Of a stretch of 64,000 nucleotides of DNA, positions 8,439 to 16,596 are shown in pieces. The DNA comes from Caldilineaceae bacterium (GTDB lineage Bacteria > Chloroflexota > Anaerolineae > Caldilineales > Caldilineaceae): contig OY282376.1 in NCBI GenBank assembly GCA_958295845.1, positions 4,353,022 through 4,417,021 on the forward strand. Direction: 5' to 3'. Under the pieces are notes generated by a model that did not search any database, was not told where the DNA came from, and saw only the letters and a list, made by a program, of their open reading frames with translations. The first letter of the stretch is position 1; each line of letters starts with the position of its first letter. The translations under genes and the position numbers were made by a program.

Positions 8439-8458
8439 AAAACCAGGGGGCAGCAAAC

Positions 8459-8836
8459 ATGGCACGTATTGCAGGCGTCGACATTCCTCGAGACAAGCGG
8501 GTCGTTATTGCACTAACCTATATTTACGGGATTGGTCGATCTGTCAGCCAGGAGATTCTGGAGGCGACCGGGATAGACGAGGACAAGCGTGTCAAGGACC
8601 TGGACACGAATGAATTGGTCGCTTTGCGAGATTTCATTGAGCGTCACTGCCGCGTTGAAGGTGATTTGCGGCGCGAAGTAAACATGAACATCAAGCGCCT
8701 GATGGAGATTGGCAGCTATCGAGGCCTGCGCCACCGGCGCAATCTTCCGAGCCGGGGCCAGCGTACGCGCACCAATGCGCGCACGCGCCGTGGTATAAAG
8801 AAGACGGTAGCTGGGAAGAAGCGGGCACGCAAGTAA
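8459..8836 (+). CDS. rpsM: Ribosomal protein S13 (uS13)
   Basis: S13 forms intersubunit bridges B1a/B1b in the 30S head and touches P-site tRNA. The 125-residue product begins MARIAGVDIPRDKRVVIALT, has the helix-two-turn-helix IYGIGRSVSQEIL and the C-terminal RGLRHRRNLPSRGQRTRTNA tail that reaches the P site. The start chosen is the ATG just after GGGGGCAGCAAAC; the longer open frame overlaps rpmJ and is not S13-like. Confidence 0.97.
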   Translation: MARIAGVDIPRDKRVVIALTYIYGIGRSVSQEILEATGIDEDKRVKDLDTNELVALRDFIERHCRVEGDLRREVNMNIKRLMEIGSYRGLRHRRNLPSRGQRTRTNARTRRGIKKTVAGKKRARK

Positions 8837-8893
8837 CAGCAGATAGACGTATTCACCGGTTTTAGCGCAGGAACATCAGGCTAAGGAGAAACG

Positions 8894-9298
8894 ATGGCTC
8901 GAACGCAGCGTCGCCGGGGTGGTCGGTCGTCCCGACGGGAGAGGAAGCACGTCCCGAGCGGTCAGATTCACGTCCGCGCAACATTTAACAATACGATCAT
9001 CACGGTCACGGATCCCGATGGTGCGGTTCTGTGTTGGGCCAGTTCGGGCACGGCTGGATTCAAGGGGAGCCGCAAGAGTACGCCGTTTGCGGCCCAGCTT
9101 GCGGCATCTGCGGCGGCACGGCAGGCCGTGAGTGAGTTCAATATGCGTGAGGTCGAGGTATTTATCAAGGGTCCGGGGCCGGGGCGTGAGAGTGCATTGA
9201 GGGCATTGAACCCGGCCGGCCTGACGGTTACGTCGATAGCGGACATAACACCGATTCCACATAACGGGGTACGTCCCCCGAGTAAGCGAAGAGTTTAG
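8894..9298 (+). CDS. rpsK: Ribosomal protein S11 (uS11)
   Basis: S11 lines the platform of the 30S subunit and contacts mRNA in the E site. The 134-residue product has a basic N-terminus, then SGQIHVRATFNNTIITVTD, STPFAAQLAASAAA, VEVFIKGPGPGRESALRAL and the C-terminal DITPIPHNGVRPPSKRRV, all diagnostic. CTAAGGAGAAACG supplies a strong ribosome-binding site. Confidence 0.98.
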   Translation: MARTQRRRGGRSSRRERKHVPSGQIHVRATFNNTIITVTDPDGAVLCWASSGTAGFKGSRKSTPFAAQLAASAAARQAVSEFNMREVEVFIKGPGPGRESALRALNPAGLTVTSIADITPIPHNGVRPPSKRRV

Positions 9299-9620
9299 GA
9301 GAACGGACAGCGCGTTGCCTCAGATATAGAGCAAGAAGGGGTTGCGCAACTAAGGGATTGACCTGCCGGAAGAAAGGCATCGTGTTTCGGCGCGATGCCG
9401 CTTGTGTTGCATTGCAGTAGAGAATCTCACGAGTGAATTGCAGTGGAACTGTAGGTGCGGTGATCGAAATGTGTAGCGGAAGTCCGCCAGGCAGAGATGT
9501 GCGGGTGGGACGTGCACAGGGGACGCGATCACCATTCGGGCAGATAGATTGGCACACCGAGCTACGCCGCGGCCTTGAGTGAAGCAGAAGGTTGCGGGCG
9601 TTAGTCGACCTGGAGGAAAG
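9299..9620 (+). other. Long intergenic leader before rpsD
   Basis: This 322-base stretch is unusually long for this operon and has no credible coding frame. It contains a 7-bp stem, GGCATCG (9376-9382) pairing with CGATGCC (9393-9399) across a 10-base loop rich in T and G. S4 is the known translational repressor of the alpha operon in E. coli and of its own gene in Bacillus, so a regulatory leader or an internal promoter is plausible, but I see no recognisable consensus for either. Confidence 0.4.
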
Positions 9621-10256
9621 ATGGCTCGATATACAGATGCGGTTTGTAAACTCTGTCGACGAGAAGGGCAGAAGTTATTCCTGAAAGGCGAGCGTTGTGT
9701 CAGCCCCAAATGTGCGGTTGACAGGCGTCCATTCCCTCCGGGCGAAGCAGGCCGGCGGAATGTCATGCGGCGCAAGGTCTCTGATTTCGGGATCCAGTTG
9801 CGCGAGAAGCAGAAGGCGCGTCGCATGTATGGGGTGATGGAACGGCAGTTCCGCCGCTATTTCAAGGAAGCAACTCGGCGCAAGGGGCAGACCGGCGGTA
9901 TATTGTTGGAGCTGTTGGAGAGCCGGCTGGACAATGTGGTGTACCGGTTCGGTTTTGCCGATAGCCGGGCGCAGGCTCGCCAGCTTGTGCGGCACGGCCA
10001 TTTTGCCGTTAACGGCCGCAAGACGGACATTCCCTCCTTTTTGGTGTCGCCGGACGACCAGATTTCTGTTCGCGAGAAGAGTCGAACCAAGACCTATTTT
10101 CGTGAACGCGCCCAGATTCTCGGCAGTGCGTCCCCCCCTACGTGGCTCAGTCTGGATGCGACTAATCTGAACGGAACGGTGACTTCGGCGCCGGAACGGG
10201 AGGAGATAGGCGTACTCCTAAACGAACAGTTGATCGTTGAGTACTACAGTCGTTAG
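9621..10256 (+). CDS. rpsD: Ribosomal protein S4 (uS4), cysteine-containing type
   Basis: S4 is a primary 16S rRNA binder that nucleates 30S assembly and often autoregulates its operon. The 211-residue product begins MARYTDAVCKLCRREGQKLF and has C9, C12, C26 and C31, the zinc-binding (C+) form. The S4 RNA-binding domain appears as LESRLDNVVYRFGFADSRAQ followed by ARQLVRHGHFAVNGRKTDIP. I use the ATG directly behind TGGAGGAAAG; the upstream in-frame codons are not conserved. Confidence 0.97.
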   Translation: MARYTDAVCKLCRREGQKLFLKGERCVSPKCAVDRRPFPPGEAGRRNVMRRKVSDFGIQLREKQKARRMYGVMERQFRRYFKEATRRKGQTGGILLELLESRLDNVVYRFGFADSRAQARQLVRHGHFAVNGRKTDIPSFLVSPDDQISVREKSRTKTYFRERAQILGSASPPTWLSLDATNLNGTVTSAPEREEIGVLLNEQLIVEYYSR

Positions 10257-10379
10257 ATGACGCGGTACAGTTTCGTTGCTTTGCAGGTCGGTTGTAAGGA
10301 CGACCGACAGGGCTGAGACGATTGTCTGTCGCCACACGATGTTTGGTTGAGACTGTTATACAGCCGGGAGGGGTAGCCG

Positions 10380-11537
10380 TTGCTTAATAATTTAGTACTG
10401 CCGAAGATAGAAGTTGAAGCCAGTTCAAAGAACTATGGCCATTTTGTGATCAGCCCGCTGGAAAGCGGATATGGGATTACGCTTGGGAACTCGTTGCGCC
10501 GGGTATTGCTGTCGAGCCTGCCGGGCGCTGCCGTCACGTCGATCTCGGTCAGTAGCGTACATCACGAGTTTTCTACGATCGATCACGTGCTGGAAGACGC
10601 CACCCGATTGATACTGAATGTAAAGCAGATTCGATTCAGGAGCGAAAGCGCAGAGCCAGTTCGAGTTTCGGTTGAGGTATATCACGAAGGTCCGGTAACG
10701 GCCGGAGATCTGAACTGCCCTCCAGAGGTCGAGATCGTCAACCCGGACTTGTACCTGCTGTTTGCCGACTCGAATGAGGTGGACCTGGATATTGAGATGG
10801 TGGTGGAGCAGGGCCGGGGCTACAGTCCGGCTGAGGAGCGGATGCAGTTGCCGTTGGGCGAGATCCCTGTGGATGCGATTTTCAGTCCGGTAAAGAAGGC
10901 TTCTTACCGAGTCGAACGAACCCGTATCGGCCAACAGACCGACTACGACAGGCTGAATCTGGAAGTTTGGACCGATGGCACGATTTCGCCTGAAGATTCG
11001 ATGCGGCAGGCGGCTGACATACTTGTTCAGCATCTGAGCCTGTTTGTCGGCGAACGTACAGCGATGATCGAGCTGCCTGAGGAGGAGGAAGAGAGTATTC
11101 CCAGTCGTGTTGCCGAGGCGCCGATTGAGGAGCTTGAGCTGACCGTAAGGGCGTACAACTGCCTGAAGCGGGCGGGCATCACGAAGGTAGGGGAGATTTT
11201 GAAGCGGATGGAAAAGGGCGAAGACGAGATGCTCGCCATCCGCAATTTTGGCAAGAAGTCGCTGGATGAACTGGTAGAGAAGCTGAGCGACAAGGGTTAC
11301 ATGAACGTGGTGGGCGTCGATCTCAGCGGCTATCTGGGTGGAGGCAACGGTACGGAGGTTGAGGAGATTTTAGCCGAGGTAGTTGAAGCTGACGAAGCTG
11401 AGGCTGATGAAGCTGAAGAGGCTGAAGCTGAAGAGGCTGAGACCGAAGTGGCTGAAACCGAAGTAGCTGAAACCGAAGCGGCTGAAGCAGTCGAGATCGT
11501 TGACGAGGCGAGCTTAACGCCGCTACCGGAGGAATAG
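10380..11537 (+). CDS. rpoA: RNA polymerase alpha subunit with long acidic tail
   Basis: Alpha dimerises to nucleate RNA polymerase, and its C-terminal domain binds UP elements and activators. The N-terminal domain includes SPLESGYGITLGNSLRRVLL and SSLPGAAVTSI; the alpha-CTD (about residues 255-315) has LELTVRAYNCLKRAGI and AIRNFGKKSLDELVEKL. The start is TTG behind GGGAGGGGTAGCC; the product begins MLNNLVLPKIEVEA. Unlike typical 310-330-residue alphas, it carries about 60 extra residues of Glu/Ala/Asp/Val-rich repeats. It is followed by rplQ after four bases. Confidence 0.96.
   Translation: MLNNLVLPKIEVEASSKNYGHFVISPLESGYGITLGNSLRRVLLSSLPGAAVTSISVSSVHHEFSTIDHVLEDATRLILNVKQIRFRSESAEPVRVSVEVYHEGPVTAGDLNCPPEVEIVNPDLYLLFADSNEVDLDIEMVVEQGRGYSPAEERMQLPLGEIPVDAIFSPVKKASYRVERTRIGQQTDYDRLNLEVWTDGTISPEDSMRQAADILVQHLSLFVGERTAMIELPEEEEESIPSRVAEAPIEELELTVRAYNCLKRAGITKVGEILKRMEKGEDEMLAIRNFGKKSLDELVEKLSDKGYMNVVGVDLSGYLGGGNGTEVEEILAEVVEADEAEADEAEEAEAEEAETEVAETEVAETEAAEAVEIVDEASLTPLPEE
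11388..11500 (+). repeat. Degenerate GCTGAA-type repeat coding the RpoA acidic tail
   Basis: The 3' end of rpoA is built of degenerate 15-base units such as GCTGACGAAGCTGAG and GCTGAAACCGAAGTA, encoding reiterated A-D-E-A-E and V-A-E-T-E pentads. The pattern points to expansion by slippage or unequal crossing-over within the coding frame. Reading frame is kept throughout. Confidence 0.8.
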
Positions 11538-11541
11538 CACG

Positions 11542-11928
11542 ATGCGACACCAGATCGCGGGTCAGAAGTTAAGCCGGAACGCGGCGCAACGCAAGGCCCT
11601 TTTTCGCAACCAGATTCGAGAACTCTATATCCACGAACGGATAACGACTACTCAGGCCAAGGCGCGGGCGATGCGCGGCGATGCCGAAAAGCTGATTACG
11701 AAGGCCAAACACGGCCTGGCAGGGAAGATTGACAGGGTGCATGCGCAGCGTCAGGTTGTGGCCTACCTTAATGACAAGGCGGTCGCGAAGAAGCTCTTTG
11801 ACGATATCGCTCCCCGCTATGAGGAGCGGAACGGCGGATATACACGTATCGTCAAGCTAGGAAAACGGTTCGGCGACGCGGCCGAAATGGCCGTCATCGA
11901 GTTGGTGACGGACGGCAGTAACGAGTAG
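11542..11928 (+). CDS. rplQ: Ribosomal protein L17 (bL17)
   Basis: L17 lies close to the peptide tunnel exit. The 128-residue product starts MRHQIAGQKLSRNAAQRKAL and contains LFRNQIRELYIHERITTTQA, KAKHGLAGK and the C-terminal YTRIVKLGKRFGDAAEMA, all L17 hallmarks. The ATG lies four bases after the rpoA stop, behind CGGAGGAATAGC, so it is likely translationally coupled to rpoA. Confidence 0.98.
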   Translation: MRHQIAGQKLSRNAAQRKALFRNQIRELYIHERITTTQAKARAMRGDAEKLITKAKHGLAGKIDRVHAQRQVVAYLNDKAVAKKLFDDIAPRYEERNGGYTRIVKLGKRFGDAAEMAVIELVTDGSNE

Positions 11929-12029
11929 CAGGATACGTTGCCGTCCTGGTCAAGTGTTTGCAGGGCTGGCGGCGGCAGTCTGAAGGGTAGTTGAATTGTG
12001 GCCGCGTGCGCCACGCCGGTGAGGAGCGA

Positions 12030-12851
12030 ATGCCCAGGGTCGCCGGTCTGATCGCTTACGACGGCACAGACTTTTGTGGATTTCAGGTCCAAAGTGAGGT
12101 GCCAACAGTCCAGGGCGCGTTGGAAGATGCTCTGAAAGAGCTGACCGGCGCGAACTGCCGAGTAAGCGGCTCAGGAAGGACTGACACGGGCGTTCACGCC
12201 AGAGGGCAAGTCATAGCGGTTGAAGCGCCCTGGCGGCATTCACTTGAAGCTCTACGCCAGGCCTGGAACCAGCGGTTGCCTGATTCGATACTAGTTCGTT
12301 GTCTAACGGAGGCGCCGCAGGATTTCCACCCTCGATTCAGCGCCTCGGAGCGGACGTACCGCTACACGACGTGGGCGCCGGCGTTCGAGGGAGACGGGGG
12401 GAGACGATTTCCGCTTGTCGACCGGTTTGCGCTGGTTTTGCCAAAGCGCCCAGACTTGGAAGCAATGAACGGCGCTGCCCGCCTGTTGATTGGGACCCAC
12501 GATTTTGCCACGTTTGGGCAGGCGCCTCAAGGAGAGAATACGGTTCGGCGAATCGTGTCGCTCTTTTGGGAACAGGTGGAGGAGTCGCTGCCGGTGCTGG
12601 ACCAGTATCCGTCTGAACGGCTGGTACTGACGTTTTCGGCCAACGCATTCTTACGTCGGATGGCGCGTAATGTGGCTGGCTCGCTGCTGGCGGTTGGTCT
12701 GGGAAGGTGGCAGGCCGATGAACTGGCAGCGGCGTTGAATGCGAAAGACCGCAGCCTTTCGGCGCCGCCGCTCCCGCCCAATGGGCTTGTTCTGGAGCGA
12801 GTACAATACGCAGAGTATCCTGATCTGTTTTCTGCACATATATCGTGTTGA
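12030..12851 (+). CDS. truA: tRNA pseudouridine synthase A (positions 38-40)
   Basis: TruA converts U38-U40 of the anticodon stem-loop to pseudouridine. The 273-residue product has the catalytic motif SGSGRTDTGVHARGQ with the nucleophilic Asp, the N-terminal RNA-binding AYDGTDFCGFQVQ segment, and FLRRMARNVAGSLLAVGLG near the C-terminus. I choose the ATG behind GTGAGGAGCGA; an upstream TTG is possible but gives non-conserved residues. Its location after rplQ and before rplM is common in Gram-positive-like operons. Confidence 0.95.
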   Translation: MPRVAGLIAYDGTDFCGFQVQSEVPTVQGALEDALKELTGANCRVSGSGRTDTGVHARGQVIAVEAPWRHSLEALRQAWNQRLPDSILVRCLTEAPQDFHPRFSASERTYRYTTWAPAFEGDGGRRFPLVDRFALVLPKRPDLEAMNGAARLLIGTHDFATFGQAPQGENTVRRIVSLFWEQVEESLPVLDQYPSERLVLTFSANAFLRRMARNVAGSLLAVGLGRWQADELAAALNAKDRSLSAPPLPPNGLVLERVQYAEYPDLFSAHISC

Positions 12852-12900
12852 TACAGTTAGCAGGTGGGTTGCTTGCAGGTGCGAATGAGGAGATTACAGG

Positions 12901-13353
12901 GTGAAGACACTGAGCCTGAGTTATGAAGAGGCCAAGAGCGGACGTGAATGGTGGGTAGTTGACGCAACCGACAAGACGCTTGGCCGGTTGGCATCGGAGA
13001 TCGCACAGGTCCTGCGGGGTAAGCACAAGCCGAGTTTCACGCCTAACGTGGACTGCGGCGACTTTATTATTGTGATCAACTGCGACAAGTTTCATGTGAC
13101 GGGCAACAGGTTGGATGACAAGCGCTATTACCGTCATTCCCGTTATCCAGGCGGCTTGAAGAGTCGAACGATGCGCGAGCAGTTGGAAAGACAACCGCAG
13201 AAGATAATCTTTGAAGCGGTCAAAGGTATGGTTCCCAAGACCCGTCTCGGCCGGGCTCAGATGAAGAAGCTGAGAGTCTACGCTGGTCCGGACCACCCGC
13301 ACAAGGCGCAGAAGCCGAAGGTGCTGGAACTGCAGGAGAGCAGATATGAGTGA
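12901..13353 (+). CDS. rplM: Ribosomal protein L13 (uL13)
   Basis: L13 is an early 50S assembly protein. The 150-residue product contains WWVVDATDKTLGRLASEIAQ, LRGKHKPSFTPNVDCGDFII, KRYYRHSRYPGGLKS and GMVPKTRLGRAQMKKLRVYA, the family blocks in order. The start is GTG behind AGGAGATTACAGG. Its 3' end overlaps rpsI by eight bases, so the two are likely coupled. Confidence 0.97.
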   Translation: MKTLSLSYEEAKSGREWWVVDATDKTLGRLASEIAQVLRGKHKPSFTPNVDCGDFIIVINCDKFHVTGNRLDDKRYYRHSRYPGGLKSRTMREQLERQPQKIIFEAVKGMVPKTRLGRAQMKKLRVYAGPDHPHKAQKPKVLELQESRYE

Positions 13354-13735
13354 GTATATCGAGGCTGTTGGACGACGCAAGAGCGCGACGGCCCGTGTGC
13401 GGCTGTATGAGGGAGACGGTGAGATAATCGTAAACAGCCTGCCGATGAACGGTTATTTCGGGCGCGCTTTGGACCAGATGGTGATCCAGCAGCCGCTGTC
13501 TCTGACCGGCACGGAGAACAGTTATAATATCAGCATAAAGGTTCATGGCGGGGGCGAGGGGGGCCAGGCGCACGCAGCCCGGCACGGTTTGTCCCGCGCA
13601 CTTGTGGCAGCCGACCCGAATCTGCGGCCAACTTTGAAGGCTGCGGGATTTCTCACGCGCGATGCACGCGTCAAGGAGCGAATGAAGCCAGGCCTCAAGC
13701 GGGCGCGCAAGGCTCCGCAGTACACCAAGCGCTGA
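13346..13735 (+). CDS. rpsI: Ribosomal protein S9 (uS9)
   Basis: S9 has a C-terminal tail that reaches the P-site tRNA anticodon loop. The 129-residue product begins with EAVGRRKSATARVRLYEGDG, includes the GGGEGGQAHAARHGLSRALV block and ends in the invariant basic tail RARKAPQYTKR. Its ATG lies inside rplM (GGAGAGCAGATATG). It is the last gene before the terminator at 13765. Confidence 0.98.
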   Translation: MSEYIEAVGRRKSATARVRLYEGDGEIIVNSLPMNGYFGRALDQMVIQQPLSLTGTENSYNISIKVHGGGEGGQAHAARHGLSRALVAADPNLRPTLKAAGFLTRDARVKERMKPGLKRARKAPQYTKR

Positions 13736-13764
13736 GAGAGGCTCGTCAGAAATCGATACAGTGC

Positions 13765-13799
13765 AAGAGCGGTGGCAAAGCCATCGCTCTTTGTTCTTT
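13765..13799 (+). terminator. Intrinsic terminator of the ribosomal-protein operon
   Basis: AAGAGCGGTGGC pairs with GCCATCGCTCTT over 12 positions (one G-U wobble) around an AAA loop, followed by TGTTCTTT. It lies 30 bases after rpsI and marks the end of the S10-spc-alpha-L13 transcription unit. Confidence 0.88.
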
Positions 13800-13861
13800 A
13801 GCTTTTCGGAATGCATGGTGTGAACGGCGTTCGGGTAACGGGGAAGGAGTTTCCGACTTCA

Positions 13862-14473
13862 ATGGTGATCCGATGCGGATTTCTTGTCATTGTCAGTTCG
13901 AGTGATTCCGTTGACGGGGATGACATTCTGGCTCATGTACAGAGACTGCCGGCCGGTGTTCTGGATGGATACCTGCCCTTGCTCAGTCGGGTTTACAGAG
14001 AGCCTCCTCGCTACCAGTTGGAGGAGACGCTGCGGCAGTGGTGCGATGAAGAGGAGTTGGACCTGATTTTGACGGTGGGCGGCACGTTCCCGGCGCCGGG
14101 ACCTTCGGCGGATGAGATCGTACCCGAAGCCACAGCCGCGGTACTGGAGCGGTTGATGCCGTCACTGCCGGAGAGGATGCGTGCCAGGGCTGCGGGCACG
14201 GATGCGATAGCGCTGTTGGATAGGGGCGTTGCGGGCATCCGCGGACGGACGTTGATCATCAACCTGCCTGGCGGACAGACGCTGACCGCGGCGTTTCTGG
14301 AAAGTGTACTCACAGTTATCCCTGCGGTCATGGCACGGATTGGAACGGGAGATGAACAGCCTGCCGCGGGGGACGCGCCGATTGCCCCGGTCCAGGAAGA
14401 AATGAAGCCCCGCTCCGGGGCCCTAGATCAGGAGGAGTTTGCCGCTTTTTTACAGAGGCGGCAGAAGAGTTAG
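13862..14473 (+). CDS. MogA/MoaB-like molybdopterin-binding domain protein
   Basis: The product resembles the MogA/MoaB family, which adenylylates molybdopterin during cofactor synthesis. Visible family features are LILTVGGTFPAPGPSADE, EATAAVLERLMPSLPERMRA, ALLDRGVAGIRGRTLIINLP and GGQTLTAAFLESVLTVIPAV. The normal GGTG loop reads GGTF, and the segment after it is altered, so catalytic function is uncertain. An extra acidic C-terminal tail follows. I choose the ATG behind GGGGAAGGAG (MVIRCGFLVIVSSSDSV); ATG 13811 is in frame but lacks a ribosome-binding site. MsrP at 29 kb is a molybdopterin enzyme that could use the pathway. Confidence 0.7.
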   Translation: MVIRCGFLVIVSSSDSVDGDDILAHVQRLPAGVLDGYLPLLSRVYREPPRYQLEETLRQWCDEEELDLILTVGGTFPAPGPSADEIVPEATAAVLERLMPSLPERMRARAAGTDAIALLDRGVAGIRGRTLIINLPGGQTLTAAFLESVLTVIPAVMARIGTGDEQPAAGDAPIAPVQEEMKPRSGALDQEEFAAFLQRRQKS

Positions 14474-14543
14474 TAAGCAGTTACCAGGACACGGCGATCG
14501 AAGATAGAACGAGCAGATAGTAGGAATCGGCCAGGCCGGTATT

Positions 14544-14573
14544 TTGACTTTTGGCTTCTGTTGGGCGTAAACT
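14544..14573 (+). promoter_or_regulatory. Candidate sigma-70-type promoter of trxA
   Basis: TTGACT (14544-14549) and TAAACT (14568-14573) are separated by 18 bases, about 130 bases upstream of the trxA start. The gene lies alone between two terminators, so an own promoter is expected. Confidence 0.5.
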
Positions 14574-14705
14574 ATTGGTTTGTAGGTTACTCTACAGCCG
14601 CGGCAGACATGGATTGATAGGGTAAGTAGAGTCTGGCAAGGTCAAGACGGACCCGTCGGAAAGTTGCAGTTTGTACGCTTGCATACAGGAGTAGGAGACA
14701 AGAAA

Positions 14706-15035
14706 ATGGGCGCGAACACAGTTGTTGTCACGGACGCGAATTTTGAGGATGAAGTCATTCAGTCGGAAACACCGGTGCTGGTGGATTTCTGGGCGGAGTG
14801 GTGCGGCCCTTGCAAGATGATCGCACCGGTGCTGGATGAGATTGCTACCGAGCTTGACGGCAAGCTGACGATTGGCAAGCTCGATGTGGATGAGAATCAG
14901 AGCACAGCGATGGCATTTGGCGTGATGAGTATTCCCACGCTGATGTTGTTCAAGGGCGGCCAGCAGGTGGAGACGATCGTTGGTTTTCAGCAGAAGGCCC
15001 AGCTGCTTGGCAAGATTCAGGCGCATTTGAACTGA
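14706..15035 (+). CDS. trxA: Thioredoxin
   Basis: This 109-residue protein is a cytoplasmic thiol-disulfide reductant. It carries DFWAEWCGPCKMIAPVLDEI with the WCGPC active site near residue 32, the cis-proline in SIPTLMLFKGG, and the full thioredoxin length. I use the ATG behind AGGAGTAGGAGACAAGAAA; the frame is open 14 codons further upstream without conservation. It is bounded by a promoter-like sequence and a strong terminator, so it is likely monocistronic. It could feed electrons to repair enzymes elsewhere. Confidence 0.95.
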   Translation: MGANTVVVTDANFEDEVIQSETPVLVDFWAEWCGPCKMIAPVLDEIATELDGKLTIGKLDVDENQSTAMAFGVMSIPTLMLFKGGQQVETIVGFQQKAQLLGKIQAHLN

Positions 15036-15061
15036 CGACAGATTGAAATGGATTCGTGCAG

Positions 15062-15090
15062 AGACCTGCCGCGGTTGCGGCAGGTCTTTT
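15062..15090 (+). terminator. Intrinsic terminator after trxA
   Basis: AGACCTGCCGC (15062-15072) and GCGGCAGGTCT (15077-15087) form a perfect 11-bp stem with a GGTT loop, followed by TTT. It lies 27 bases after the trxA stop. Confidence 0.9.
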
Positions 15091-15187
15091 CGATCCCTGG
15101 GCCGGGTCCTGCTAATGGCGTCGGTGGAGAGACGAAGGCAACTCTGCAACACAATGATACCTCACCGCACATGGAGGAAACACTGAA

Positions 15188-16558
15188 ATGAGCAGACAGA
15201 AGAAGGTAATCTTGAGTGAGTCGGAGATGCCGACCCACTGGTATAACATTAACGCCGATTTGCCGGCCGCGGGCGTTGAACTTTCGCCGCCTTTGCATCC
15301 CGGCACAGGTCAGCCAATTGGGCCGGAGGACCTGGCGCCCCTATTTCCTATGTCCTTGATCCTGCAGGAGGTCAGCTCGGAGCGCTATATCGAGATCCCT
15401 GAGCCGGTGCAGGATGTTTACAGGATATGGAGGCCAACGCCCCTAATCCGGGCGCATGAGTGGGAGAAGGCTCTGGATACCCCGGCCCGCATATATTACA
15501 AGTATGAAGGCGTGAGCCCGTCCGGCAGCCATAAGCCAAACACAGCGGTACCGCAGGTCTACTATAACAAGGAGGAGGGGGTATCCCGCCTTGCGACGGA
15601 GACAGGCGCGGGACAGTGGGGCAGTGCGCTCAGTTTCGCCTGCCAGGTCTTTGGGCTGGAGTGCAAGGTCTATATGGTACGGGTGAGCTATGAGCAGAAG
15701 CCTTACCGGAAGGTCCTGATGGAGACGTGTGGGGCGGAGGTTGTTCCGAGCCCCAGCCCTGACACGAACGCCGGCCGCCAGATTCTTGCGGAGAATCCTG
15801 ACAGCACGGGCAGTCTGGGGATTGCCATTTCGGAAGCGGTGGAGGATGCAGCGACGCGTGAGGATACGAAGTACTCGCTTGGCTCGGTTCTGAATCATGT
15901 GCTTCTGCACCAGACTGTCGTCGGCCAGGAGGTGATCAAGGGGCTGGAGGCGTTCGGGGAGGACTGGCCGGACGTGCTGGTCGGTTGTACGGGGGGCGGC
16001 AGCAACTTTGGCGGCTTTGCGTTCCCATTTTTGAAGGAGAATATCAGCGGCGGCAAGAACGCGCGCGTGGTTGCGGTGGAACCGGCGGCTGCGCCGAGCC
16101 TGACGCGCGGGGTCTATACTTATGATTTCGGCGACACGGCACAGATGACGCCATTGATCAAGATGCACACGCTAGGGCACGACTTTGTGCCGGCGCCAAT
16201 TCACGCTGGGGGATTGCGCTATCATGGTATGAGTGCGCAGGTGAGCGCGCTGCATGATGCGGGGTTGATCGAGGCGGTCAACGTTCAGCAGCGGGCGATA
16301 TTCGAGGCCGCGGTCTCGTTTGCGCGTGCGGAAGGGATCCTGCCGGCGCCCGAACCGGCGCATGCGATCTGGGGGGCGATGCAGGAGGCGCTGGCGTGCA
16401 AAGAGGGAGGCGAGAGCAGGGTGATCGTCTTCAATATGTGCGGGCACGGGCACTTCGATCTGGCCGCCTACGAACAGCATCTGGCCGACAACCTAGAGGA
16501 TTTTGAATACCCGGAAGAGGCAATACGGGCGAGTCTGGAACGGGTGCCTTCGCTGTAG
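15188..16558 (+). CDS. Tryptophan synthase beta chain, TrpB2 type
   Basis: This PLP enzyme condenses indole with serine, or acts as an indole salvage enzyme. At 456 residues, with a long N-terminal arm (PTHWYNINADLP), it belongs to the TrpB2 (TrpB-like) group rather than TrpB1 (about 400). PLP lysine is K116 in GVSPSGSHKPNTA; the phosphate loop is VGCTGGGSNFGG; GGLRYHGMSAQVS is also typical. No trpA is adjacent, in keeping with stand-alone TrpB2 genes. The ATG follows ATGGAGGAAACACTGAA. Confidence 0.92.
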   Translation: MSRQKKVILSESEMPTHWYNINADLPAAGVELSPPLHPGTGQPIGPEDLAPLFPMSLILQEVSSERYIEIPEPVQDVYRIWRPTPLIRAHEWEKALDTPARIYYKYEGVSPSGSHKPNTAVPQVYYNKEEGVSRLATETGAGQWGSALSFACQVFGLECKVYMVRVSYEQKPYRKVLMETCGAEVVPSPSPDTNAGRQILAENPDSTGSLGIAISEAVEDAATREDTKYSLGSVLNHVLLHQTVVGQEVIKGLEAFGEDWPDVLVGCTGGGSNFGGFAFPFLKENISGGKNARVVAVEPAAAPSLTRGVYTYDFGDTAQMTPLIKMHTLGHDFVPAPIHAGGLRYHGMSAQVSALHDAGLIEAVNVQQRAIFEAAVSFARAEGILPAPEPAHAIWGAMQEALACKEGGESRVIVFNMCGHGHFDLAAYEQHLADNLEDFEYPEEAIRASLERVPSL

Positions 16559-16596
16559 ATGCTTTTGGACTGCGGTTTCCCAGGGAAGGGGCGTGC

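Noticed and set aside
9350..9826. 158-codon minus-strand frame spanning the rpsD leader
   Set aside because: Half of it is antisense to rpsD and the rest has no start signal or domain.
12337..13380. 347-codon minus-strand frame opposite truA/rplM
   Set aside because: It is the mirror of well-supported genes, low in complexity (Pro/Ala/Arg-rich) and has no family resemblance.
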